52,010 nt of DNA, taken from the NCBI GenBank assembly GCA_902590435.1, contig CACIWU010000005.1:1-52010 (forward strand), in the 5' to 3' direction. Numbering within the stretch: position 1 is the first letter of the stretch; each line of letters opens with the position of its first letter. Position numbers and translations under genes: made by a program. The stretch is from an uncultured SAR324 cluster bacterium. Its GTDB lineage: Bacteria > SAR324 > NAC60-12. Shown in pieces: positions 18,763 to 27,169 of the stretch. The notes under the pieces are model-generated. The model ran no database searches, was not told the DNA's origin, and worked only from the letters and a program-made list of their open reading frames with translations.

Positions 18763-20835
18763 ATGGCCATAATTGTTAAGTTGTTTTTTTCGATTTTTTC
18801 GATTTCCATTTTAGTATTTCCTATTCCTGTTATTTCTCAAGAAAATAGTGAATCTGGAATTCATGAAAATTTTGTGAAAGATCCTCTATCAAAAAGTGAA
18901 TCAAATCAAATTTTCGATGAAGATCCCTTATCAGAAACCGATACAGATTTGGGTTTGGTTGAAGATCCTCAAATAAGTAATGAATCTGATCAGAGTTTCA
19001 AAAACACTAATATTGAAAATATTGGTCTAGATTCAGTTTCAGACGAAGACATTTTAGATGATAATCAATCAGAAGAATTAAGTCAGGAAGAAAACATTGA
19101 AGAGATCGATAAATCCTCTGATCTTGAAGTAGATCCTTTTGATGAGAATGAATCAGAAGGAGTAACTCAAGAAAATAATCTTGAAGAATCCGATGAAAAT
19201 TTAGGGTTGGAATCAGATCCTTTTGATGAGAATGAATCAGAAGGAGTAACTCAAGAAAATAATCTTGAAGAATCTGATGAAAATTTAGGGTTGGAAACAG
19301 ATCCTTTTGATGAGAATGAATCAGAAGGAGTAACTCAAGAAAATAATCTTGAAGAATCCGATGAAAATTTAGGGTTGGAAACAGATCCTTTTGAAGAGAC
19401 TGATACTAGTCTTGATTTAGGTGAAGATACTTTCTCAGAAGATTCAAATTATGAAAGTGAAAATATAAAAAAATATCAGAAGAATGGAAACCAGAATGAC
19501 ATAGAACAAATTTTGGAAGAGGAAGAGTTTACTCCAAAAGTATTTTTCAGTCATGAAGTAAAAACAATGCTTGGTGGTAGTGAGACTAAAGGACTTTCAC
19601 TATTAGATCCATTGTTAAGTGAAATCAAAGAAATCCGATTAGTGACAACCTATGATCAATCTGTAAAAGTTCAAACATCTCCTCAGATGTACAATTATTT
19701 CCGTCTTTCCATAAGTTTTTCACAAAATTATGAATTACAAAAAAAGAGAATTTTTGATGGTTTTGCAACTTTACGAGAAATTTATTCAAATTACAGGGTT
19801 GGTTCTCATCAGATTCGTTATGGAACTCAGATTTTTGATTTAGGTAAAGTTGATCTAGATAAGGTAATTGACGTTTTACATATGAACAACATTATGGGTA
19901 TTTACACTTTTGATCCTGATGACTCTAAAGATGCGATACCTTCAATTCGATATAATTGGTTTCGTGGAGGACATACAGCTACTTTTTTTATTTCTCCAAT
20001 ACGTCAGCAAACATTTGGTATGAGGTTTACTGAATTTCGTGAAGATGTGGAAAAAAAAGAACAAGGTAATGAAGGTGGAAAAGTCTCATTTTTAAGGGAT
20101 TATTATGGACTCCAATATCAATGGACTGGTGAAATAATGGATACTAGATTAGGTATGTTTCATTGGTTTGATTCTAATCCATATATTAAGCTTGAATATC
20201 AGAAAGTGGGAGACAATGGAACAACTTTACAAGGTTCTTTTGAGAATATGCTCTCAAACTATAATGAGAAAGAAACAAGATCAGATTTTCTAACTCTAGA
20301 AATAGATGCTACTTGGACAGATATGGTATGGAAATTTGAGTCTGGCTTTTTTAAAAAAAGAAATTTATATTCCTATGAAGTTCCAGAAGGAGAAGTAGTC
20401 AGACTTTCAACTTTAAGCGCACCACATTTTGCTTTTTCAACCTCGTTAGAAAGGACTTTTCCTTATTTTTATTGGCTTATGCTATTTTCTCATAGAAAGT
20501 GGTATGACGTTCCGTCAAATTCACATGTGTTTTTGTACGAAAATGAATCAGATCTTGTTTCTAAAAAAAGAGATTTATTTCGAAATCAAGTTTCAGGCGT
20601 GGCAGTTTTAAAGACACCTGATAATTCTTTGCGAATAACTCTTTTAAATTATCAAACATGGCCATTTAAACAGAAAGGATTTGCTTCTCTATTTACATGG
20701 GAGCGTTTTAAAGAAGATATGGAACTGGAACTAAAATTTTTTAGATTGGAAACAGAAAAACAAAAGATGCTACAAGACAAAATAAAAACAAACCAGATAT
20801 TTTTGACATACACTCAAAAATTTAAAGCGAACTGA
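18763..20835 (+). CDS. acidic-repeat protein with C-terminal outer-membrane porin-like (DUF1302-like) domain
   Basis: Signal peptide, Asp/Glu-rich N-terminal region with 28-aa repeats, then LREIYSNYRVGSHQIRYGTQIFDLGKVD and alternating beta-strand-like segments; between a LolA-like gene and an RND gene. Confidence 0.6.
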   Translation: MAIIVKLFFSIFSISILVFPIPVISQENSESGIHENFVKDPLSKSESNQIFDEDPLSETDTDLGLVEDPQISNESDQSFKNTNIENIGLDSVSDEDILDDNQSEELSQEENIEEIDKSSDLEVDPFDENESEGVTQENNLEESDENLGLESDPFDENESEGVTQENNLEESDENLGLETDPFDENESEGVTQENNLEESDENLGLETDPFEETDTSLDLGEDTFSEDSNYESENIKKYQKNGNQNDIEQILEEEEFTPKVFFSHEVKTMLGGSETKGLSLLDPLLSEIKEIRLVTTYDQSVKVQTSPQMYNYFRLSISFSQNYELQKKRIFDGFATLREIYSNYRVGSHQIRYGTQIFDLGKVDLDKVIDVLHMNNIMGIYTFDPDDSKDAIPSIRYNWFRGGHTATFFISPIRQQTFGMRFTEFREDVEKKEQGNEGGKVSFLRDYYGLQYQWTGEIMDTRLGMFHWFDSNPYIKLEYQKVGDNGTTLQGSFENMLSNYNEKETRSDFLTLEIDATWTDMVWKFESGFFKKRNLYSYEVPEGEVVRLSTLSAPHFAFSTSLERTFPYFYWLMLFSHRKWYDVPSNSHVFLYENESDLVSKKRDLFRNQVSGVAVLKTPDNSLRITLLNYQTWPFKQKGFASLFTWERFKEDMELELKFFRLETEKQKMLQDKIKTNQIFLTYTQKFKAN
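19132..19404 (+). repeat. 84-bp tandem repeat (28 aa), three full copies plus a partial fourth
   Basis: Unit DPFDENESEGVTQENNLEESDENLGLE(S/T) at 19132-19215, 19216-19299, 19300-19383, then DPFEETD from 19384; units nearly identical at DNA level. Confidence 0.95.
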
Positions 20836-20843
20836 AGCAAACA

Positions 20844-23800
20844 ATGTTTATTCGATTTTTCACTTCATTAAATCAATACCCTAAGTTGATTATTTTATGT
20901 GTACTTTTATCTAGTGTGTTTTTTTTCATTAAAGGAAAAGAGGGTCTTTTTGATTCAGAAAGTGGAAGATTACGTATAAACAGTACGGTTGAACCATTCA
21001 TAGAAAGAGATTCAGGTGCATACAAACAATTCCTCGAGGCTCGGGAAGCCTTTGGTAGCGAGGAGGTTGTAGTGATAGCACTTCATAATTCTGAAAAAAC
21101 TCCTGTGGATCTAGAAATCCTTTTGACACTTTCTCAAATGAAATCAGAAATTGAGTCAGGAGTTCCAGGAGTTTCGAGAGTACTTACGATGCTTGATATT
21201 CCTCAAGCATCTGGAAAATGTGCAGGAAAATCCTATTTTCACAAAATGGGCATAGGCTCAGTTTGTTTTTCAATTTTAGAAAAATATGAACATGAAATAT
21301 CATGCTTAAATGATACTACTTTAAAAAAACATCCATCATCCGATTCAGAAGATAGTTTGGATGAAGATATAGAAGATAGTTTGGATGAAGATATAGAAGA
21401 TAGTTTGGATGAAGATATAGAAGAAGGTTTGGAAGAGGATCTTGAAGTAAGTAATAAGGACTTTAATGGTGTTTTGCCTAAAGAAGATTCTTCTGATGTA
21501 TTATTTTTTAACTGTAAATTAAAAAAATCAGAAAAAACTTCACAACAAATTTATGCTGAAACGGAACTACAAATAAATAATATTGTTAATGGGTTAAAAA
21601 ATCATCCACTATTTCAGGGTGATTTGCTTTCAAAAAATTTGAATACAACAGCGTTGATACTTACCTTTAGTCCTGACTCAAAACCTGAGTCAGAAAAGAC
21701 TCAATCAATATTAAAGGGAATTATCAAAGAATATCAAAACAAGTCAGAAAATTTAAGTTTTCTTCGAATTGGATATGCCGGACAATCCAGGCAAATTAAC
21801 AAGGCTGGTTTTTTGATTCAAAATGATATGAAAATCATTCTTCCATTAAGTATTCTGTTAATAGTGGTAGTACTTTTAATTTCATTTCGAAGTATTAAGG
21901 CAGTAATTATACCTTTATCTGTAGTATTGTCTGGAATTATATGGACTGCCGGAATAATAGGCTGGATTGGAGATGAGCTTAATTTAGTTACAATGGCATG
22001 TGCTCCAATTATTATTTGCGTAGGTAGTGCTTACGTTATAAAGTTTATCAGTCAGTATCAAATAGAATCTAAAATAATAAGAGAATCAAAAAATGAAGGA
22101 GACCCTCTGGATTCAATTCCAAAGATTATTTCTGTAACTCTATCTACAGTGAGTATTCCTGTTACTGTTACTGCAATTACTACAGTTGCTGGTTTTATTG
22201 CCCTTATGATAAGTCCAATTCCCGCAGTACAGCAATTGGGTTTCTATTCAAGCGTAGGTATAATTTCAATTAATTTGTTTACTCTTACTTTAGCCCCTGC
22301 CTTACTTCATTACATTCAGATGCCCGAATTAGTAGTAAGTGGAAAAGGAGATGGTCTACTTAATCGTTTTTTTTACATAATAGTAGAATGGCTCAGAATT
22401 CATTCAAAACGATTAATATTGATTTGGATTTTAATTGCTGGGTTATCTGCTATTGGGATGTTGAGGCTTAGTATTAACAGTTCCACCAATACTTTCCCAG
22501 AAAACAGTTCACTAGTACAAGACTTAAAATTAATTGAAAATGAATTGTCAGGAACGGACACATTTCGCTTGTTGTTCAAAGCTAAAGAAGAAAAAAAATC
22601 TACTGAAATAAATCCTTTGACAACTGCTGAGACAATTATTGGACTAAAAAAATTCCAAGATTGGTTATTTCAGTTAAATGGAACTACAGAAATTGGGAAT
22701 ATTGATGGACTCAGAATTGATAAAATTCATTCTCCAGTAGAAGTTTTTGCTCATTACAGAAGGGGGCTTGAAAAACTAACTGATGAAGAAGTTGTTAAAT
22801 TTTTTAAAAAAACTAATAAAAATGGACCAAATTTTTTAAATGAAAAAGAAGATCTTATGCAAATTACTATAAGAATGAGAAGTAATGGATCTACTTCTTT
22901 TCTGGAATTAAGAGATTTGCTTATCAAAAAAATACCACAATTTTTGCCTTATTTACAGTTCAGTTATACGGGTGGAGGTATTCTTTCAAGTGAATCTGCA
23001 AATAACATTGCCCAAGGTCAAATAGATAGTGTGATTTTGGCTCTTGTTATTGTGTTTGTAATTCTTTCATTGCTTTTCCTATCTTGGAAGATGGGAGTAG
23101 TCGCATTATTCCCAAATGTTATAACAATTCTTATATTTTTTGGTTCTCTTGGTTGGCTTGATATTCCGATAGGGGTTACAATTTCAGTTATTGCCGCTAT
23201 CGCGTTGGGAATAGGAGTAGATGACACGATTCATTTTTTAAGTCACTACAACGAAAATGCCAATAAGCTAAGGAATAAAAGAGAAGCTTCATTGAAAACG
23301 TTGCCAATTGTAGGACGTCCAATGTTGTTTTCAACTACTGCTTTGTTCGCAAGCTTTATACTATTTTTACTATCGGATATGGAATCTATAGTCTTATTTG
23401 GTACTTTCACAGCGTTAACTCTTCTAGTGTGTGTCGCAATAGACATGACTTTTTTACCTTCTGTAGTAATGGAAACTGGGTTGATTACTGTTTGGGATTA
23501 TGTGGGTTTAAAATTTGATGAAAAATTTATAGAAGGCATAGACTTATTTCAGAATATGACTGTTAGAGAAGCAAAAATTGCTAGCCTGATGGCCTATACA
23601 GAAGATTTAAAGCAAGGGACATTACTATTTACAGAAGGTGAAATTGGTGACGAAATGTATGTTGTCCTTGAAGGATCAATTTCCATATTTATGCAAAAAG
23701 ATGGTAGTCGTACTGACTTAGCACTATTAGAAAAGGGTAATACATTTGGAGAAATGGGTCTTTTCAGAAAAGCAGAGCGAAGTGCAAGTGCCGAAGCTGC

Positions 23801-24458
23801 AGAAAAAACGAGGGTTCTAGTAGTTAATCGAGATTGTCTTGAGCCATTGAAAAAGCGTAATCCTAAAATTGCTGCGAAGTTGTTTTTAAACCTTGCCAAT
23901 CGGCTTCAAAATTCTCTAAAAGAAACAGACGAGAGGTTGCTTACACAAAAATTATTTGATCTGGCAAATCTAGAAAAATTAACTGATGACGTAAAATTGG
24001 AACAGCAAGAAAGCTTAATCAATCCTAATGAAATTTGGCAAAACTTAGGAGAAAAATGGCAAAATAAATTACTTTTGTTTAGTGAAACATATTCGGTCTT
24101 AAGAGGGAAAAGACTTTCAAAAATCAAAAATAGAAAAGGTGATTATTTATTTATCATTTCTGGAGAAATAGAGGTTGAATCTAAAGTTTCTCCTAATAGT
24201 GATAATTTTTCTGTAGGATATTGCTGGACAAGAAAAGGATTTGATTTAATTGGAGAATTTTCTCTATGTTCGGGAGGAGAAAAAGCTTTGGCTAGCACTA
24301 TTGCAAGACAAGATTCAACTTTGATTAAATTTACAAAATCAAATTTATTAGACTTAGCTGACCAGGAGTCTAGAATGGCTGTTAAATTCTTTGAGAACAT
24401 TGTTTGTCTCCTTTCCGATCAACTTGCTATTGCAGATAAACGTTTGCAAGTTCATTAA
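20844..24458 (+). CDS. RND/MMPL superfamily transporter with two C-terminal cyclic-nucleotide-binding (cNMP) domains
   Basis: Two multi-TM halves; GIGVDDTIHFLSHY motif; C-terminal GTLLFTEGEIGDEMYVVLEGSISIF...GNTFGEMGLFRKAERSASA (cNMP), then a second degenerate copy GDYLFIISGEIEVES...FDLIGEFSLCSGGEKALAS. Confidence 0.88.
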   Translation: MFIRFFTSLNQYPKLIILCVLLSSVFFFIKGKEGLFDSESGRLRINSTVEPFIERDSGAYKQFLEAREAFGSEEVVVIALHNSEKTPVDLEILLTLSQMKSEIESGVPGVSRVLTMLDIPQASGKCAGKSYFHKMGIGSVCFSILEKYEHEISCLNDTTLKKHPSSDSEDSLDEDIEDSLDEDIEDSLDEDIEEGLEEDLEVSNKDFNGVLPKEDSSDVLFFNCKLKKSEKTSQQIYAETELQINNIVNGLKNHPLFQGDLLSKNLNTTALILTFSPDSKPESEKTQSILKGIIKEYQNKSENLSFLRIGYAGQSRQINKAGFLIQNDMKIILPLSILLIVVVLLISFRSIKAVIIPLSVVLSGIIWTAGIIGWIGDELNLVTMACAPIIICVGSAYVIKFISQYQIESKIIRESKNEGDPLDSIPKIISVTLSTVSIPVTVTAITTVAGFIALMISPIPAVQQLGFYSSVGIISINLFTLTLAPALLHYIQMPELVVSGKGDGLLNRFFYIIVEWLRIHSKRLILIWILIAGLSAIGMLRLSINSSTNTFPENSSLVQDLKLIENELSGTDTFRLLFKAKEEKKSTEINPLTTAETIIGLKKFQDWLFQLNGTTEIGNIDGLRIDKIHSPVEVFAHYRRGLEKLTDEEVVKFFKKTNKNGPNFLNEKEDLMQITIRMRSNGSTSFLELRDLLIKKIPQFLPYLQFSYTGGGILSSESANNIAQGQIDSVILALVIVFVILSLLFLSWKMGVVALFPNVITILIFFGSLGWLDIPIGVTISVIAAIALGIGVDDTIHFLSHYNENANKLRNKREASLKTLPIVGRPMLFSTTALFASFILFLLSDMESIVLFGTFTALTLLVCVAIDMTFLPSVVMETGLITVWDYVGLKFDEKFIEGIDLFQNMTVREAKIASLMAYTEDLKQGTLLFTEGEIGDEMYVVLEGSISIFMQKDGSRTDLALLEKGNTFGEMGLFRKAERSASAEAAEKTRVLVVNRDCLEPLKKRNPKIAAKLFLNLANRLQNSLKETDERLLTQKLFDLANLEKLTDDVKLEQQESLINPNEIWQNLGEKWQNKLLLFSETYSVLRGKRLSKIKNRKGDYLFIISGEIEVESKVSPNSDNFSVGYCWTRKGFDLIGEFSLCSGGEKALASTIARQDSTLIKFTKSNLLDLADQESRMAVKFFENIVCLLSDQLAIADKRLQVH
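21348..21443 (+). repeat. 24-bp tandem repeat (EDSLDEDI), three exact copies plus one degenerate
   Basis: gaagatagtttggatgaagatata at 21348-21371, 21372-21395, 21396-21419; degenerate copy to 21443. Confidence 0.95.
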
Positions 24459-24576
24459 ATAATTTTTTAATTTTAATAAAATTATATTGCCCAATTTAAG
24501 TTTTATTTTGGAAGTGAGGGTAAAATTATTTAAAACAATATTATATAATTAAATAACATTATTTTATAGAATTTAA

Positions 24577-24954
24577 TTGTTAAGTTCAGATCAAAAAATA
24601 TTAATTGTTGATGACTTTGCAACTAGAAGATTCATTATAAAAAATATTTTAAATGAAATTGGATTTGCAAATATCTTTGAGGTTTCTGATGGTTATTATG
24701 CTTTGGCTAGTCTTAGGTCTATGATTTTTGATTGTGTGATCACAGAATGGGAAATGAAAGAAATGTCAGGATTAGAATTACTTAAACAAATCCGGGCGGA
24801 TCGATCACTCAAAAATATTCCTGTATTAATTGCCACAGAAGATGGGATTATCGAAAATATTGTTTCTGCAACTAAAGCAGGAGCAAACGGTTTCCTATTA
24901 AAGCCTTACAAAAAAGCAGTATTTTCCAAAAAGTTTGATGAACTTTTTGAGTGA
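24577..24954 (+). CDS. CheY-like single-domain receiver with Glu at the phospho-acceptor position
   Basis: LIVDDFATRRFIIKNILNEIGF...DCVITEWEMKEMSGLELLKQIRADRSLKNIPVLIATEDG...ANGFLLKPY; strong CheY-like layout, TTG start. Confidence 0.85.
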   Translation: MLSSDQKILIVDDFATRRFIIKNILNEIGFANIFEVSDGYYALASLRSMIFDCVITEWEMKEMSGLELLKQIRADRSLKNIPVLIATEDGIIENIVSATKAGANGFLLKPYKKAVFSKKFDELFE

Positions 24955-25019
24955 TTATGTCTTAAAAATATCAATTAATTTATTTGGTAAATCAAAATAA
25001 TAACTCTATTAACTTTTAG

Positions 25020-25298
25020 TCAGTATAGAATTTTGAAATCAGCAAAATTTTCTAGAGGCCTTGGTTTTTTTTCCACACGACTAACAATTGAGTTATGAGT
25101 CCCTTGATGACATAATCTCATAATACTTTCTATTGCGTTTTCCTTCCCCTGGACCAAAAGAGAAACAGATCCATTCTTTTCATTTCTTACATAACCTTTA
25201 ATCCCAAGAGATTCAGCTTTTTCTTTTATAAAATAACGATAACCTACTCCTTGAACTTTTCCAAATATAACTAAATCTATGCAGATAATGTTCTCCAT
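25020..25298 (-). CDS. acyP: acylphosphatase
   Basis: FGKVQGVGYRYFIKEKAESLGIKGYVRNEKNGSVSLLVQG; catalytic Arg and Asn present. Confidence 0.92.
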   Translation of the reverse strand: MENIICIDLVIFGKVQGVGYRYFIKEKAESLGIKGYVRNEKNGSVSLLVQGKENAIESIMRLCHQGTHNSIVSRVEKKPRPLENFADFKILY

Positions 25299-25304
25299 AA
25301 TAAT

Positions 25305-26288
25305 TTAATTATCATTATTTTTTTGTCTTTTTTCAAAAATAGTTTTTGCATTATGTTGGAGAAGGTTTGCGCTATTTCTAATAGGTTGTTTCCATAGTCG
25401 GTTGATCCTATCAGCAAGTAAATTAATATCTTCATGGATATACGTATTAGGAGCTGTATTTTTTAAGGTGTTTCTCTGAAGGAAAGATTTAGAAACAGCT
25501 GAATCAGTAAATAAACAACCAAAGAAATCACTTCTTAACATTAAATTTTCGTTGAGTGCGTTTTCCAAAACTGTTAATAATTCTAATTCACTAGGGTCAT
25601 TACATTTGTTGAAAATAATTCTGGGTCGATAGCGAATCCAATTTTGTTCTGCATTTTGAGATGCTTGTCTGTCTATATCAGATATTTTGTCTAATAATAC
25701 TCTAACTGTAAGGATGTCTTCTTTTATAGAAAGATTATATAATTCTTTTAATGTATTTTGAATAAAAGTGTTTTTCGGTAAAGATCTTTCGATGATACGA
25801 AAAGCAAAAAGTTTTAGGAATGTAAGCATGTTCATTGTTGATGTATGTTCTGTAGTAGTAACCATCAATCCAAGTTGAGTCATTCCAAAATAATCTAATG
25901 TATTATAAGTACTACCACTTCCTAAATCTAAGATAAGAAAATCACATTCTAATTTTCTTAAATTGTGTACTAGTCGCATTTTTTGAGCATGATGCATGTT
26001 TGCCAAAAACGGACTCCTAACATCACCAGCTAGAAAGCTTAGATTTTCAGTTTCAGTTGATACTAATTGATCTTCGAGACGACCAATGCGAGCTCTTAAA
26101 AAATCACCAATACCTGGATTCACATTGTGAATCCCTAAGCATGTATGAAGATTTGAACCTCCAAAATCAAGGTCGGCAATTATTACTTTTTTGCCTGCTT
26201 CTGCTAGCGCAATTCCTAAATTTGCAGCTAAAAAACTTTTCCCAACTCCGCCCTTACCACTAGCAATTGGTATAATCGTTCTTTCCAT
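25305..26288 (-). CDS. MinD/ParA-family (FlhG-like) P-loop ATPase
   Basis: Deviant Walker A SGKGGVGKSFLAANLG; ADLDFGGSNLHTCLG; CDFLILDLGSGSTYNTLDYF. Confidence 0.88.
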   Translation of the reverse strand: MERTIIPIASGKGGVGKSFLAANLGIALAEAGKKVIIADLDFGGSNLHTCLGIHNVNPGIGDFLRARIGRLEDQLVSTETENLSFLAGDVRSPFLANMHHAQKMRLVHNLRKLECDFLILDLGSGSTYNTLDYFGMTQLGLMVTTTEHTSTMNMLTFLKLFAFRIIERSLPKNTFIQNTLKELYNLSIKEDILTVRVLLDKISDIDRQASQNAEQNWIRYRPRIIFNKCNDPSELELLTVLENALNENLMLRSDFFGCLFTDSAVSKSFLQRNTLKNTAPNTYIHEDINLLADRINRLWKQPIRNSANLLQHNAKTIFEKRQKNNDN

Positions 26289-26398
26289 ATATAATTTATT
26301 TTTTTTAAGTAAAAAAAGTTTTACCCCCCCCAGATAGAAAAATAATAACTAAGTTAATATATAAAAGCAAATAAAAGTATATTTAAAAAATTACTTAC

Positions 26399-26878
26399 TT
26401 AGACTTTTTTTAAGAGATTAAGTTCAAAAAACATTACATCCGGTAACGGATTTTTGTAGTATGCAGAAATTTCATAAAAACCTAGTGATTTATAAATGCT
26501 TATTGCTGACTCCATACTAGTTGTAGTATCCAAACAAGCTTTTATATATCCCCTTTCTATGCAATATTCAAGAACTTTTTCCGTTAACCGTTTGCCCAAT
26601 CCTAATCCACGATAAGATGGTTTCAAGTAAAGGCGCTTAATTTCGCATGTAATATTGTCTAATTTGCGCATTCCAATACATCCTATAGATTCAAGATTAT
26701 TCGATGCCAAAATGATACAGCCATCAGGTTTTGCATATTTACCAGGAATGTTTTCTAATTCATTGTTAAAATCTTGAAAAGAGAGACTAAAATCTAGAGA
26801 TTGAGCATATTCTTTAAAAAGTAGCCTGGTGTTAAAATAATCTCTTTTACTTACTGCAAATTCTATCTTAATCTTCAT
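26399..26878 (-). CDS. GNAT family N-acetyltransferase
   Basis: KRLYLKPSYRGLGLGKRLTEKVLEYCIERGYIKACLDTTTSMESAISIYKSLGFYEI. Confidence 0.92.
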   Translation of the reverse strand: MKIKIEFAVSKRDYFNTRLLFKEYAQSLDFSLSFQDFNNELENIPGKYAKPDGCIILASNNLESIGCIGMRKLDNITCEIKRLYLKPSYRGLGLGKRLTEKVLEYCIERGYIKACLDTTTSMESAISIYKSLGFYEISAYYKNPLPDVMFFELNLLKKV

Positions 26879-27169
26879 AAAAAAATTTAATTGAAAAAAT
26901 TAATAATAATTTACCTTAAATAAGATTTTAAATAAACTTAACTTAGTTTAGACTAGTAAAAAAATACTTTTTAAAAGCTTAATTATCATATATTTGTGTT
27001 TATTTAATCGAGTACTTTAAATTTATTTTAGATAATTATTTAAAAAAATATTTAATTCTAATTTGTTACTCTAATTGAAAAAATGCCTTTTAAAATTGGT
27101 AATTTTAAAGTAAAATCAAACATATTAAAATACAAAATTAAAAACTTTTGAAATCTAGGAAAAACTTTT

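Noticed and set aside
19132-19404. Regular repeats considered as a CRISPR array
   Set aside because: Repeats are contiguous, in-frame and coding, with no variable spacers.
23018-24400. Minus-strand ORFs within the RND-cNMP gene
   Set aside because: Antisense to a strongly coding frame with recognised domains.
26324-26331. Run of eight C in an AT-rich intergenic region
   Set aside because: Noticeable, but outside any recognised element and possibly a sequencing homopolymer; no functional support.
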